DNA of 64,000 nt from Candidatus Galacturonatibacter soehngenii (GCF_008830185.1 NZ_WAGX01000007.1:124001-188000), one strand, 5' to 3'. Shown: positions 1 through 9,595, numbered from the stretch's first letter. The notes: generated by a model from the sequence alone, not told the origin. Made by a program: numbers and translations.

Positions 1-1
1 A

Positions 2-382
2 CTGGCAACCCAAATATCCCCTGAGGCACTCGATGTGGATATGGTGTTAGAGCAAGTAGGATTAAGTGATAGAAAGTTAAATTTTCCTGCCCAGCTTTCA
101 GGTGGAGAACAGCAAAGAGTTGCAATTGCAAGAGCACTGGCAAAAAACCCAAAACTTTTGCTTTGTGATGAGCCAACTGGAGCGCTTGATTATGAGACTG
201 GTAAGCAGATACTTAAGTTATTACAAGACACGAGTCAAAAGACTGGTACGACAGTAATTGTTATTACGCATAATTCTGCAATCGCGCCTATGGCAGATCG
301 TGTTATTCATATTCACAATGCAAAGGTTAGAAGCATTGAAGTAAATAAGACTCCTATTCCTGTGGAACAAATAGAATGGTAG
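2..382 (+). CDS. ABC transporter ATP-binding protein, MacB/LolD type (5' partial)
   Basis: This is the C-terminal 126 residues of an ATPase whose start lies before the window; the frame is open from base 2. Visible are the ABC signature [14 protein letters not shown], Walker B with catalytic Glu ([12 protein letters not shown]) and the H-loop (VITHN). The signature and the DEPTGALD form are typical of ATPases paired with FtsX/MacB permeases. The stop is 13 bases before the next gene, a large FtsX permease, so the two very probably form one cytoplasmic ATPase/membrane permease complex. The substrate cannot be read from the sequence; export of peptides or lipids, or cell-envelope signalling, is usual for the family. 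Confidence 0.93.
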   Translation: MATQISPEALDVDMVLEQVGLSDRKLNFPAQLSGGEQQRVAIARALAKNPKLLLCDEPTGALDYETGKQILKLLQDTSQKTGTTVIVITHNSAIAPMADRVIHIHNAKVRSIEVNKTPIPVEQIEW

Positions 383-395
383 TAAGGAGCCTGAT

Positions 396-3300
396 ATGAA
401 GAAGAAAAAAGCATTAACAAGACTTATTTTTCAAGAAATTCTTACCTCCAAGGCAAGATTTATTTCTATTTTATTACTTATCTTAATTGGAGTCTCCTTT
501 TTTTCGGGATTAAATGCATCAGGACCAGATATGTTACAAACTGCCAAACTTTACTTTGAGAACCAAAAGCTGATGGATATACATATTGTATCGACGATGG
601 GACTTGAAGAGGAAGACATTGAAATTATAAAACAGCAAGAAGGCATAGATACATTAGAAGTCGGTTATTCAAAAGATGTTATCACACAAAAGCAAGATAG
701 GCTGTTAAGAATCTTTTCCTATGATGCAGGAAATACCTTGAATCAATTTGAAGTAATCGATGGCAAATTGCCAAGCAAGAGTGGTGAAATCGCTCTTTTG
801 TATAGTGATATGATGACATCTATTTACCAGATAGGAGATATGGTTACCTTCAAACCAGATAGCGAAGATACCGATTTATCCGAGCAGTTTCACAAAACAG
901 ATTATAAGATAGTGGGATTTGTCAAAAGCCCGCTGTATATATCCGATAAACAGCTTGGTAGTGGTACGGTTGGGAAAGGGCTTTTAGACGGATTTGGCGT
1001 TATTTCGAACAAAGATTTTAATCTGCCTGTGTATACGGATGCCTATCTTACGCTAAAGAGCCTAAGAGGTTTGGATTCTTACAGTTCTCAATATAAGGAC
1101 ATCATTAACGAGTATGAAAAACAAATTGAAAGTTCTTTTGAAACACGAGCCATCACTCGTCTTGCGGATATCAAAGAAGAAGCGAAAGAGACATTAGAGG
1201 ATGCGAAAAAGAAGGTGGAGGAGGGAAAGCAAGAGCTTTTAGATGGAGAAAAAAAGCTAACCGATGCCAAAGAGAAAATAGAAGATGGCAAAGTTAAACT
1301 AGCCGATGGAGAGAAAACGTTAGCGGATGCAAAACAAAAGCTTCTAGACGGAGAAAAAGAGTATGAGGATAATAAAGCTCTTTTTGATGAGCAGATAGCA
1401 GACGGTAAAACTCAGCTTGATATCGGAGGCAATCAGCTTGCAAGTGGTCAAAGTGAAATCAATGAGAATCGTAAAAAGGTAGAAGAGGGCAGAAAGCAAA
1501 TAGCAAAAGGGTTAAAAGAGATTGAAGCAAAGGAAACGGAGCTGACTACGCAAAAGAATCAGTTACAAGCATTCCTTGAGCAGACAAAACAAGTAATAGA
1601 AGTTCCTGCTTCTTTTATTCCAACCGATCAACAAAATGCTCTTATTGCGGCAGGAGATTCTATTTCTCTTGGGAATGGTCAGACAGTTGGGGACTTGTGG
1701 AGGGCTTATTTTGCTGGGAAAATAGGAGGAGAGACAATTGTTACAACCTTGGAAGGAATCCTATCACAGATAGAAGAAGGAATCAAAACAATAGCAACCA
1801 CCAAAAGTGAATTGGAGAAAAAGCAAGCAGAGCTTGCAAGTGCCAAAGAGCAATTAGATAAGGCGCAAGAGCAAATCAACAATGGAAATGATACCATCAT
1901 TGAAAAAACGCGTGAATTTGAGGCGGCAAAAGCAGATGGGGAAGCAAAGTTAGCCGAGGCAAAGCAAAAAATTGAAGATGGCTGGAAGGAATATGAGGAA
2001 GGAGTTACAAAGCTAGAAGAAGAAAAACAAAAGCTTTTGGATGCAGAAAAAGAATATGAAGATGGATTGGCAGAGTATCAAGAGAAAAAGCCAGATGCAC
2101 TGCAAAAGATTGCGGATGCAGAGAAGGAAATCGCAGATGGAGAAAAAGAATTAAATGATTTAAAAGCCCCTACTTATTATGCATTATCAAGGTCTGATAA
2201 TCCAGGATATGATGAATATGCAGACAATGCAAAAAGACTTTCTGCCCTTTCGTTAGTTTTTCCGGCATTTTTCTTTGCGATTGCGGCGCTCGTTAGTTTA
2301 ACAACCATTACCAGAATGATTGAAGAACAGCGTGTTCAGATTGGAACATTAAAGGCTCAAGGTTATACAAATTTTGAAATTTCTTTGAAATACTATGTAT
2401 ATGCATTAGGTGCAAGCAGTATTGGAGCGATTTTGGGATTGCTGGGAGGATTTTATGGTATACCCAAAATCATTGTTAGTGCCTACCGTTCTATGTATGA
2501 TTTGCCCGATAAACAGTTTCATTCCTACTTGTGGATTGCATTAGTGGCAGTAGGCATTTCTGTATTATCAACAGGCATCTCTGTATGGGTTGTACTGCGC
2601 CAAGAACTAACAGGAACACCAGCTACGCTGATGAGACCAAAGGCTCCAAAGGTTGGAAAGCGAATATTCTTAGAGCGAATCACTCCGATATGGAATCGGT
2701 TAAATTTTGTACAGAAAGTAACCATGAGAAATCTATTTCGTTATAAGCAACGTATGATTATGACCATATTTGGAATTGCGGGTTGTATGGGGCTTATGAT
2801 AACTGGATTTGGTATCGGGGATTCGATATCTTTGATGTCAAAGTTACAATATAAAGATATAGTAAAGTATCAGGCAATGGTAATATTTGATGAGGATGCT
2901 TCAAGCGAAAAGAAAGAGGAAGCAAAAGATGTGATTGAAAAATTGGAAGGCATCGAGGGTTCTATTCTCATTGCTAATCAATTATATAAAGTGAAAAAAA
3001 CAGGTGTTAATACCCAACAAGTTATGGTGATTGCGCCGTATGATACCGCTCTTTTTTCATCGTATGTAACCCTTCAAAAAAGAGGAAGTACAGATGTATT
3101 TGATATTCCAAAAGAGGGAGCAGTAATTACGGAGAAACTATCCGACTTGTTTCAGGTAAAGGTTGGTGACATACTTACATTAACGGATTCTGACAACCAG
3201 ACCTTTGAGGTACCAGTTGCCAAAATAACAGAAAATTACGCGGGACACTTTATTTACCTATCGCCTAAGACGTATGCTGATTGTTTAGGGGAGGGTGAAA

Positions 3301-3848
3301 TTACCTTTAACGGTGCTCTGCTTCGCTACAATCAAAGTCCAGAGTGGGAGGATCAGCTTGCCAATAAGCTAAATCAATACAAAGGAATACTTGCAATATC
3401 GTATAATACTTCAATGATAGGAACGTTTGATGCAACTATGGATAGTTTAAATACGGTAGTATTGGTAATTGTAATAGCAGCAGCAGTGCTTGCTTTTGTA
3501 GTGCTTTATAACTTGACCAATATTAATGTATCAGAACGTATCCGTGAGCTTTCAACGATAAAGGTACTTGGATTTTATGATGGTGAAGTAACCATGTATA
3601 TCTATAGGGAAAATATTATTTTATCCTTGTTTGGTATCTTTTTTGGAAGCTTTTTAGGAAAAATATTGCATTATTTTGTATTAAGTACAGCGTCTTTAGA
3701 TAATATGATGTTTAGTTATGTCTTAAAAACATCGAGTTATATTTATGCTGGAATCTTAACGATACTATTCTCCTCCTTGGTTATGTGGGTGATGCATAAT
3801 AAATTAAAGCATGTAGATATGATTGAGGCATTAAAATCAAATGAATAA
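396..3848 (+). CDS. FtsX-family ABC permease with long coiled-coil ectodomain
   Basis: 1150 residues, preceded by an AAGGAG ribosome site. One transmembrane helix (about 19-39) is followed by an extracellular part. From about residue 252 to 590 this is a heptad-rich Lys/Glu coiled coil built from repeats like DGEKKLxDAKxKL, broken by a non-coiled insert near 400-458. Then come three helices (about 620-730), a second MacB-like periplasmic-type domain after a helix near 790-808, and three C-terminal helices (about 1019-1135), giving the usual FtsX repeat. Large FtsX permeases with internal coiled coils are known in Firmicutes; function is inferred from family and from the adjacent ATPase. The DNA of the coiled coil is internally repetitive, so this gene is prone to in-frame length change. 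Confidence 0.93.
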   Translation: MKKKKALTRLIFQEILTSKARFISILLLILIGVSFFSGLNASGPDMLQTAKLYFENQKLMDIHIVSTMGLEEEDIEIIKQQEGIDTLEVGYSKDVITQKQDRLLRIFSYDAGNTLNQFEVIDGKLPSKSGEIALLYSDMMTSIYQIGDMVTFKPDSEDTDLSEQFHKTDYKIVGFVKSPLYISDKQLGSGTVGKGLLDGFGVISNKDFNLPVYTDAYLTLKSLRGLDSYSSQYKDIINEYEKQIESSFETRAITRLADIKEEAKETLEDAKKKVEEGKQELLDGEKKLTDAKEKIEDGKVKLADGEKTLADAKQKLLDGEKEYEDNKALFDEQIADGKTQLDIGGNQLASGQSEINENRKKVEEGRKQIAKGLKEIEAKETELTTQKNQLQAFLEQTKQVIEVPASFIPTDQQNALIAAGDSISLGNGQTVGDLWRAYFAGKIGGETIVTTLEGILSQIEEGIKTIATTKSELEKKQAELASAKEQLDKAQEQINNGNDTIIEKTREFEAAKADGEAKLAEAKQKIEDGWKEYEEGVTKLEEEKQKLLDAEKEYEDGLAEYQEKKPDALQKIADAEKEIADGEKELNDLKAPTYYALSRSDNPGYDEYADNAKRLSALSLVFPAFFFAIAALVSLTTITRMIEEQRVQIGTLKAQGYTNFEISLKYYVYALGASSIGAILGLLGGFYGIPKIIVSAYRSMYDLPDKQFHSYLWIALVAVGISVLSTGISVWVVLRQELTGTPATLMRPKAPKVGKRIFLERITPIWNRLNFVQKVTMRNLFRYKQRMIMTIFGIAGCMGLMITGFGIGDSISLMSKLQYKDIVKYQAMVIFDEDASSEKKEEAKDVIEKLEGIEGSILIANQLYKVKKTGVNTQQVMVIAPYDTALFSSYVTLQKRGSTDVFDIPKEGAVITEKLSDLFQVKVGDILTLTDSDNQTFEVPVAKITENYAGHFIYLSPKTYADCLGEGEITFNGALLRYNQSPEWEDQLANKLNQYKGILAISYNTSMIGTFDATMDSLNTVVLVIVIAAAVLAFVVLYNLTNINVSERIRELSTIKVLGFYDGEVTMYIYRENIILSLFGIFFGSFLGKILHYFVLSTASLDNMMFSYVLKTSSYIYAGILTILFSSLVMWVMHNKLKHVDMIEALKSNE

Positions 3849-3882
3849 TATAATTACAGATTAAAGTTAGACAGATAAAGCG

Positions 3883-3911
3883 AATAGCCCGGTTAAGTGT
3901 ACTGGGCTATT
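3883..3911. terminator. Hairpin between convergent genes
   Basis: Arms AATAGCCC (3883-3890) and GGGCTATT (3904-3911) form a perfect 8-bp stem with a 13-base loop between the FtsX gene and the converging BlaR1-like gene. There is no strong T-run on either side, so termination efficiency is uncertain. Confidence 0.5.
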
Positions 3912-3967
3912 GCTTATGAAGCTAGATTGATTTATATAATAAAAAATGTAAATGAAACATTTACGAA

Positions 3968-5356
3968 TCAAAATTTTAAATCAGATTTTTTTATGTAACC
4001 AGTATAATCGCCGCATTTCACTTTTGCAACGGTAGTTGTGTTTGAACTATCAATCACTTGAATTGATGCACCTTTTAAAGTCCAAAAGACTAGACTTGAG
4101 TTAGAACAGTCGGAAGAAGAATAAAAACCATTCTTTTTGTGTTTGGTAGTTGCAATAACTGCTTCTCTCATAAAGGAATTACTAGGGTTAGTTACCATAG
4201 GAATACCATCCTCATCATAAGTAATAATCATTTCTGGAAAATCGTTTTCATCAAAATCGTTACTATATTTTATGGAAAACGATTCTGCCATCTCTTTTTC
4301 AATCTCTTCATTTGTTTTGATGACAAGAAAGCTAGACTTCCAATTGTTGGAAGTGTTCATAAACTCTTCGGAATTAGCAGCAAAGGCTATTTTGGTACTT
4401 AAAGTTAAAATAAAGCAAATACTAAGTAGGGCAATGCTCATTCGTTTGTTGGAAGTTCTCATAATGAATGAAATTCTGTTTTTCATGTTCTCTTTACCTC
4501 CATAAAAAAATGTTGAGAATACAGTGTTTGGTTTTAAAGCTCCATGAGCTACTCGCATAATAACCAAGACGTATTGATATCGAACACTTTCGCTTAGATT
4601 TTCTGTTACAGTTTCATCACAAGATATTTCACAAAAATGTGTAAATACTTTCGAGAATAAATAAATGGCTGGATTAAGCCAGTTGATGGCAAGGGATAAT
4701 ATCAATGCGCCTTTAATAAACAAATCTTTTCTTTTGAAATGCACTAATTCATGACTCAGTACAAGTTTTAATTCCTCTGTAGATAAATAAATATCAGGTA
4801 GTAGAATTGTTGGGTGCATCAAAGAAATAAGCATAGGACTGGATATGCAGGAGCAGTTCATAAGCTTGATGTGAGATGAAATGCCATAATAAGCCTTTGC
4901 CCCATCGAATGTAGCTAACATTTGGTCGTCAATAATTTCGATGCTCCAACGTCTTACGGTCTTTATAAAATATATATATCGAATGATATGGTGTACAAGC
5001 ACCCCGATAGCACCAATGAGCCATAAAAAACAAATGCTTTGTAATAAAAAAGTATCGTTTCTAGCTATAGTTATATTGTCTCTAGTTTGATTAAAAGATC
5101 TTAAAGGCGATACAAATGAATTATGAAGTAATGGGTCTGTTGTATTAAATTCGCGAAAGCTAAACTTCATTGACGCAGGAAGAGTTATGTTTGGTCTGAA
5201 GGGAATCAAGTACCCCACAAGGATCACCACTCCTGTATAATAGAATCCCTTTGGTGAATGCTGTTTTTTGGAGAAAGTAACAACTAGTGTATAGAATAAA
5301 GTGATGATTGCCATTGCGAATGAACAGTACAGTAGTTGAAATATAAATTTATCCAT
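3968..5356 (-). CDS. BlaR1/MecR1-type M56 membrane metalloprotease with SH3-like tail
   Basis: 462 residues. The N-terminal two thirds has several membrane segments (about 8-28, 38-56, 103-130, 305-327) and the zinc protease motif H202-E-L-V-H206 followed by FKRKD, diagnostic of peptidase family M56. In BlaR1/MecR1 this protease responds to a signal outside the cell and leads to inactivation of the partner repressor. The extracellular C-terminal part (about 130 residues) has no SxxK or other penicillin-binding motif; its last 40 residues (ending TGYIKKSDLKF) look like a bacterial SH3 domain. The signal is therefore probably not a beta-lactam captured by acylation. The gene overlaps the upstream BlaI-type gene by 8 bases, so the two are co-translated. 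Confidence 0.88.
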   Translation of the reverse strand: MDKFIFQLLYCSFAMAIITLFYTLVVTFSKKQHSPKGFYYTGVVILVGYLIPFRPNITLPASMKFSFREFNTTDPLLHNSFVSPLRSFNQTRDNITIARNDTFLLQSICFLWLIGAIGVLVHHIIRYIYFIKTVRRWSIEIIDDQMLATFDGAKAYYGISSHIKLMNCSCISSPMLISLMHPTILLPDIYLSTEELKLVLSHELVHFKRKDLFIKGALILSLAINWLNPAIYLFSKVFTHFCEISCDETVTENLSESVRYQYVLVIMRVAHGALKPNTVFSTFFYGGKENMKNRISFIMRTSNKRMSIALLSICFILTLSTKIAFAANSEEFMNTSNNWKSSFLVIKTNEEIEKEMAESFSIKYSNDFDENDFPEMIITYDEDGIPMVTNPSNSFMREAVIATTKHKKNGFYSSSDCSNSSLVFWTLKGASIQVIDSSNTTTVAKVKCGDYTGYIKKSDLKF

Positions 5357-5741
5357 TTATTCTCCTACACTCCTTTGCCCATTTTGCGAGCTCTGCAATA
5401 TCCTCATCACTTAATTCTTCCCCATGATATAGCGTGTTAACAAGATTAAGAAGAGAATTTCCGTGGTATTGCTTAACAAAACTTTGTGTTTCAAATTGTA
5501 AATATTCAACTTGTCCTATGAGTGGTGTAAAAAACCTTTCTTTTCCTGTCTTTTCGGATTTAAGAAAACCTCGATTTATAAGACGCCCTAGTAAAGTATG
5601 GACAGTCTGGAGTTTCCAAACCTTCTCTGAGTGCATATTTAATTCTTTCATTAACATAGTGGAGGTGACAGGAGGAACTAACTGCCAAACCACCTTCATA
5701 ATGTCAAACTCCGCGTCCGGTAGCTTTTTCATCATAGTCAA
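5349..5741 (-). CDS. BlaI/MecI-family transcriptional repressor
   Basis: 130 residues, the usual length for BlaI/MecI winged-helix repressors, with the N-terminal wHTH region (DAEFDIMKVVWQL to LLGRLINRGFLKSEKTG) and a short C-terminal dimerisation part. The UUG start at 5741 sits 8 bases after GGGGG, a good spacing; AUG codons at 5735 and 5732 are alternatives. It is paired with the M56 protease gene downstream. A perfect 10-bp palindrome directly downstream of the predicted -10 suggests it represses its own operon. Other targets are not visible here. Confidence 0.9.
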   Translation of the reverse strand: MTMMKKLPDAEFDIMKVVWQLVPPVTSTMLMKELNMHSEKVWKLQTVHTLLGRLINRGFLKSEKTGKERFFTPLIGQVEYLQFETQSFVKQYHGNSLLNLVNTLYHGEELSDEDIAELAKWAKECRRING

Positions 5742-5764
5742 ACCAATTACCCCCTTTCATTATC

Positions 5765-5811
5765 GACAATTGTCTTATGAAAATATTATAATATCTGTTT
5801 ATAAATGTCAA
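5765..5811 (-). promoter_or_regulatory. Promoter and palindromic operator of the BlaI/BlaR1-like operon
   Basis: On the minus strand, TTGACA (5806-5811) and TATAAT (5785-5790) are 15 bases apart; an overlapping TAATAT gives 17. The perfect palindrome GACAATTGTC (5765-5774) lies about where transcription starts, a position suited to repression by the BlaI-type product. The operator role is inferred. Confidence 0.6.
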
Positions 5812-5937
5812 TAGGTTGTGTTGTAAATAATTTTTATGCAAATAGGACTCATAAAAATTTGATGATTTCAGAATAAGAAATACTATATAAGCAAATGATA
5901 AAAAATATTTTTTTAATTAATAATAGATTACTGCAAC

Positions 5938-5970
5938 AAAACAATCATAAAACAATCATAAAAATAACAA
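5938..5970. promoter_or_regulatory. Upstream cluster of 11-bp phased AAAACAATCAT repeats
   Basis: Two exact tandem copies of AAAACAATCAT (5938-5948 and 5949-5959) are followed by a degenerate third. The same word recurs at 6138-6169, next to the ulaG promoter. DeoR-family regulators commonly bind tandem repeats about one helical turn apart, and a DeoR-type gene lies in this operon. The rest of the 448-base gap (5742-6189) is very AT-rich; apart from the blaI promoter, the ulaG promoter and these repeats I see nothing in it. Confidence 0.5.
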
Positions 5971-6090
5971 AAAGTTAAGATAACTACATATAAGTGCAAT
6001 AAAGTACGTATAAATGAAAAATAATTGCATAAAAACAAGTGTTAATTTTCGTTTATATTATACAAAACCACAATTAATGACAAAAAACTA

Positions 6091-6119
6091 TTGTATATGA
6101 ATAGTATATATGCTAACAT
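6091..6119 (+). promoter_or_regulatory. Promoter of the ula operon
   Basis: TTGTAT (6091-6096), a 17-base spacer, then an extended -10 TGC-TAACAT (6111-6119). It lies 70 bases before ulaG, with the proximal repeat cluster just downstream of the expected start point. Confidence 0.5.
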
Positions 6120-6137
6120 ATATCATATAAACATAGT

Positions 6138-6169
6138 AAAACAATCTAAAACGAACATAAAACAATCAT
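6138..6169. promoter_or_regulatory. Proximal AAAACAATC-type repeat cluster (putative DeoR/UlaR operator)
   Basis: Three AAAACnA-type units start at 6138, 6148 and 6159 (10-11 base period), the last an exact AAAACAATCAT. They lie between the ulaG promoter and its ribosome site. Together with the cluster 200 bases upstream they suggest repression by two bound regulator groups, possibly with DNA looping; this is inference. Confidence 0.5.
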
Positions 6170-6189
6170 AAAATTCAGGAGGTAATAAA

Positions 6190-7293
6190 ATGAGTCGTGT
6201 GCAAGAGATAACAAGGGAAAATTGGATTATGAGCACTTTTCCTGAATGGGGAACCTGGCTAAACGAAGAGATTGAAGATGAAGTCATTCAGCCAGGAAAT
6301 GTAGGGATGTGGTGGCTTGGATGTACTGGGCTATGGGTGAAAACCCCAAATGATTGCAACATCACCATTGATTTGTGGTGTGGGAATGGAAAGAGAACTC
6401 ATGGGAATGGAAAGATGCAAGTAGGCCATCAAATGGCAAATATGTGCGGTGCCAGAAAAATGCAGCCAAATCTTCGTGCTGTGCCATTCGTTATTGATCC
6501 ATTCGCAATCAAAAAAGTAGATGCAGTTTTAGCTACCCATTACCACCAAGACCACATGAGTGTAGAGTATGCCGCGCATGTAGTTCAAAGTAAGATGACG
6601 ACGGTAGATGAAAATGGAAATGAGATTCCAGTTCCATTTATTGGACCAAAGAAATCAGTTGAGTTATGGCTAAAGTGGGGAGTTCCAAAAGAACAGTGTA
6701 TTACGGTAAAACCTGGGGATGTTATTAAGATGAAGGACATTGAAATTGTAGCACTTGATTCATTTGACCGTACTTGTCTTGTAACAACTGATTCACAAGG
6801 GGAAGATAGAGAAGAACTGACAGGAATTTGTCCGACTGATATGGATGACAAAGCAGTAAATTTCTTAATTAAGACACCAGGAGGCAATATTTATCATAGT
6901 GGGGATTCTCATTACTCCATTTACTTTGCAAAGCATGGTAAGGATTATGATATTGATGTAGCTTTTGGCTCATACGGTGAAAACCCAGTTGGTATGGCAG
7001 ATAAAATGACTTCTTGTGATATCCTTCGCATGGCAGAGGCATTAAGGTGCAAGGTAGTTATTCCAATTCATTATGATGTATGGACAAACTTTATGGCAGA
7101 TGTGAATGAAATCAAGGTGTTGTATGAAATGAAAAAGGATCGACTCGATTATCAGTTTCATCCGTTCTTTTGGGAAGTAGGAGGCAAATATATTTATCCT
7201 GCTGATAAGGAAAAGAAAGCATATCACCATCCAAGAGGATTTGAAGATTGCTTTGAGGCACCTCAAAATATTCCATTTCGTTCTTGTCTGTAA
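6190..7293 (+). CDS. ulaG: L-ascorbate-6-phosphate lactonase
   Basis: 367 residues, close to Escherichia coli UlaG (354). It is a cytoplasmic metallo-beta-lactamase-fold hydrolase that opens L-ascorbate-6-phosphate to 3-keto-L-gulonate-6-phosphate, the first step after PTS uptake. The metal site THYHQDHMS (about residues 117-125), HSGDSHYS and the C-terminal IPIHYDVW are present, and the N-terminus [20 protein letters not shown] is the UlaG start. It has a good AGGAGG site 3 bases before AATAAA-ATG. It is first in the operon ulaG-ulaC-ulaA-ulaB; downstream of it come the three PTS components. Confidence 0.96.
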   Translation: MSRVQEITRENWIMSTFPEWGTWLNEEIEDEVIQPGNVGMWWLGCTGLWVKTPNDCNITIDLWCGNGKRTHGNGKMQVGHQMANMCGARKMQPNLRAVPFVIDPFAIKKVDAVLATHYHQDHMSVEYAAHVVQSKMTTVDENGNEIPVPFIGPKKSVELWLKWGVPKEQCITVKPGDVIKMKDIEIVALDSFDRTCLVTTDSQGEDREELTGICPTDMDDKAVNFLIKTPGGNIYHSGDSHYSIYFAKHGKDYDIDVAFGSYGENPVGMADKMTSCDILRMAEALRCKVVIPIHYDVWTNFMADVNEIKVLYEMKKDRLDYQFHPFFWEVGGKYIYPADKEKKAYHHPRGFEDCFEAPQNIPFRSCL

Positions 7294-7309
7294 GTTTTGG
7301 GAGGAGATT

Positions 7310-7768
7310 ATGTTAAAAGAATTTGTAGAAATGAAACATTATAAATTTGCAGAGGAGGCGAGTGACTGGAGAGAAGCCATTAAAATGAGCTGTGAAGTGT
7401 TAGAGGCGGATGGAACAGTGGAAGCAAACTATAAGGACGATATCATTGCCTGTGTAGAAAAGTATGGACCATATATTGTTATTATTCCTGAGGTTGCAAT
7501 GCCCCATTCACAAGAAAATGCAATAGGAGTTCATAAGACAGCCATTAGTTTCATGAAGTTAAACAAACCAGTTCAATTTGATGAAAACGACAGAGAAAAA
7601 GATGCAAGGTTATTTTTTACACTGGCATCATGCAATCCAGAGCAACATTTGAATAACATGATGCGTTTATCCGAGATGCTTTCTAATGAGCAGGTGATTG
7701 AAGCTTTATTGAAAGCAGAAAATGAAAAAGATTTATTAGAAATCGATAATCGGTATTTAAAGGGTTAA
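7310..7768 (+). CDS. ulaC: PTS ascorbate transporter subunit IIA
   Basis: 152 residues from the ATG at 7310, chosen because GGGAGGAG lies at 7299-7306; upstream in-frame codons overlap ulaG and lack a ribosome site. It is a cytoplasmic EIIA of the mannitol/fructose-type fold. The phosphorylated His is H66 in VAMPHSQENAIG. It takes phosphate from HPr and passes it to UlaB. The gene sits 16 bases after ulaG and 16 before the IIC gene. Confidence 0.93.
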   Translation: MLKEFVEMKHYKFAEEASDWREAIKMSCEVLEADGTVEANYKDDIIACVEKYGPYIVIIPEVAMPHSQENAIGVHKTAISFMKLNKPVQFDENDREKDARLFFTLASCNPEQHLNNMMRLSEMLSNEQVIEALLKAENEKDLLEIDNRYLKG

Positions 7769-7784
7769 TTAGGAGGAGAATGGG

Positions 7785-9272
7785 ATGAGCATAGTGATGA
7801 ATGTATGGAATTATTTTGCAACAAATATATTGCAACAGCCGGCGTTTATGATTGGTTTAATCGTAATCATTGGTTACATACTTCTAGGAAAAAAATGGTA
7901 TGATGTATTGGCAGGAGCAATCAAAGCAATTGTAGGCTATTTGATTCTTACGGTAGGTTCTGGAGGACTAGTTTCAAATTTTAGACCTGTATTAGTTGGT
8001 TTAAAGGATCGTTTTAATATGGATGCAATGGTAATTGATCCATATTTTGGGCAAAACGCAGTAACAGCTGGTGTGGAAGAGGTGTTTGGAAAAGGCTTTG
8101 GTCAGGCAATGATACTTTTGCTAATTGCCTTTATTGTTAACATTTTATTGGTTCGCTTTAGTAAAGTTACAAAACTTCGTGCCTTATTTACAACGGGTCA
8201 CGTACAGGTACAGCAAGCAGCAACTGCCTATTGGTTAATTATGTTTGCATGTCCATTCTTATTAAATAGTGATATCAAAATGCTTATTGTAATGGCATTG
8301 ATTCTTGGTTTATACTGGGCGGTTGGTTCTAACCTTACGGTTAAGCCTTGTCAGGAGATGACAGATGGAGCTGGCTTTTGTATGGCACATCAACAGATGT
8401 TTGGAGTAGCACTTAACTACTGGCTTGCAGAAAAACTCTTTGGTAAAAAGAAAAATGGAAAAGAAGTGAAAAAGCTTGATGATGTTGAACTACCTGGTTT
8501 TATGTCCATCTTTAATGAAAATATGGTATGTACTTCTATCTTAATGCTTGCATTCTTTGGAATTATTCTTGTAATTTTAGGTAAGGATTATTTGGTAGCA
8601 AAGGAATTTATGAAGGAAGCAGACAGTATGTTGTTTTATGTAATTAAGACATGTCTTTACTTTTCGGTATACCTTGCTATACTACAATTAGGAGTTCGTA
8701 CTTTCGTAACAGAATTAACACAGTCCTTCCAAGGAATTGCAAACAAATTACTTCCAGGTTCAATACCTGGTGTTGATTGTGCAGTTATCTTTGGTTTTGG
8801 TTCAGCAAATGCAGTTCCACTTGGATTCTTAGCAGGTTTTGCAGGTCAGATTATTGCCATTGCAGCACTGATTGTATTAAAGAGTCCAGTACTTGTTATC
8901 TGTGGATTCGTTCCAGTGTTTTTTGATAATGCAACCATAGCGGTGTTTGCAAATGAAAAAGGTGGTGCAAAGGCGGCGCTTATTCTTCCATTTATCTCTG
9001 GAATCTGTCAGGTATTTGGTTCTGCAATTATTGCGGGCTGGGTTGGAATGGCAGCCTACGGCGGATACCTTGGCATGTGGGATTGGGCAGTGGTATGGCC
9101 TGTAATGACGGCGGTAATGAAGTGCTTAAGTTACTTTGGAATTGCTGCAATCGTAATCGTGATGATTTTAATTCCTCAGATTCAATATAGATTAGATAAA
9201 GATAAATATTTCTTAATTACTGAGGACTTTGAAGCATATAAAGAAAAAAAGCAAGTGAAAATAAATAAGTAA
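7785..9272 (+). CDS. ulaA: PTS ascorbate transporter subunit IIC
   Basis: 495 residues with about ten or eleven membrane helices, of the ascorbate-specific UlaA/SgaT permease family (E. coli protein 465). It carries L-ascorbate across the membrane as it is phosphorylated by UlaB. Family features visible include the conserved N-terminal run with GSGGLVSNFRPVL, the VKPCQEMTDGAGFCMAHQQM loop and the SIPGVDCAVIFGFGSANAVP segment. AGGAGGAG lies 7 bases upstream of the start. The C-terminus is a short charged cytoplasmic tail. Confidence 0.95.
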   Translation: MSIVMNVWNYFATNILQQPAFMIGLIVIIGYILLGKKWYDVLAGAIKAIVGYLILTVGSGGLVSNFRPVLVGLKDRFNMDAMVIDPYFGQNAVTAGVEEVFGKGFGQAMILLLIAFIVNILLVRFSKVTKLRALFTTGHVQVQQAATAYWLIMFACPFLLNSDIKMLIVMALILGLYWAVGSNLTVKPCQEMTDGAGFCMAHQQMFGVALNYWLAEKLFGKKKNGKEVKKLDDVELPGFMSIFNENMVCTSILMLAFFGIILVILGKDYLVAKEFMKEADSMLFYVIKTCLYFSVYLAILQLGVRTFVTELTQSFQGIANKLLPGSIPGVDCAVIFGFGSANAVPLGFLAGFAGQIIAIAALIVLKSPVLVICGFVPVFFDNATIAVFANEKGGAKAALILPFISGICQVFGSAIIAGWVGMAAYGGYLGMWDWAVVWPVMTAVMKCLSYFGIAAIVIVMILIPQIQYRLDKDKYFLITEDFEAYKEKKQVKINK

Positions 9273-9292
9273 TTTTTAAAAGGAGAACGTAG

Positions 9293-9595
9293 ATGGCAAG
9301 AGAAAATTTAACTTTTTTGGTATGCTGTGCAAATGGCGCAGGCTCTAGCTTAATGATGAAAATGGCTATGCAAAAAGTTTTGGATAAAGTGGGCCTAAAG
9401 CCTCAAAAAGTTCACCACTGCGCACTTTCAGAAGGAAAAAGTGCAGCTATGCAGTATGATGTTGTATTTTGCGCACAAAATTTCACAGGTATGTTTAAGG
9501 ATGCCGAACAAAAGGGAACAAAGGTAATCGGTCTTCGAAACATTATGTCGGCGCAAGAAATTGAAGAGAAGATGAAAGAACATGAATTGATATAA
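9293..9595 (+). CDS. ulaB: PTS ascorbate transporter subunit IIB
   Basis: 100 residues, the normal length for UlaB. The phosphocysteine loop is C12-ANGAGSS near the N-terminus, followed by a Rossmann-like EIIB fold. It receives phosphate from UlaC (His66) and phosphorylates ascorbate during passage through UlaA. AAGGAGAA precedes the ATG. It is the last gene before an internal hairpin, with the regulator gene 180 bases on. Confidence 0.94.
   Translation: MARENLTFLVCCANGAGSSLMMKMAMQKVLDKVGLKPQKVHHCALSEGKSAAMQYDVVFCAQNFTGMFKDAEQKGTKVIGLRNIMSAQEIEEKMKEHELI

Noticed and set aside
1088-2725. Minus-strand and alternative-frame open frames inside the FtsX gene
   Set aside because: They mirror the repetitive coiled-coil coding sequence, with no ribosome sites or homology.
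7241-7309. Longer N-terminus for ulaC
   Set aside because: It overlaps ulaG by 53 bases and its added residues do not resemble EIIA; GGGAGGAG marks the ATG at 7310.
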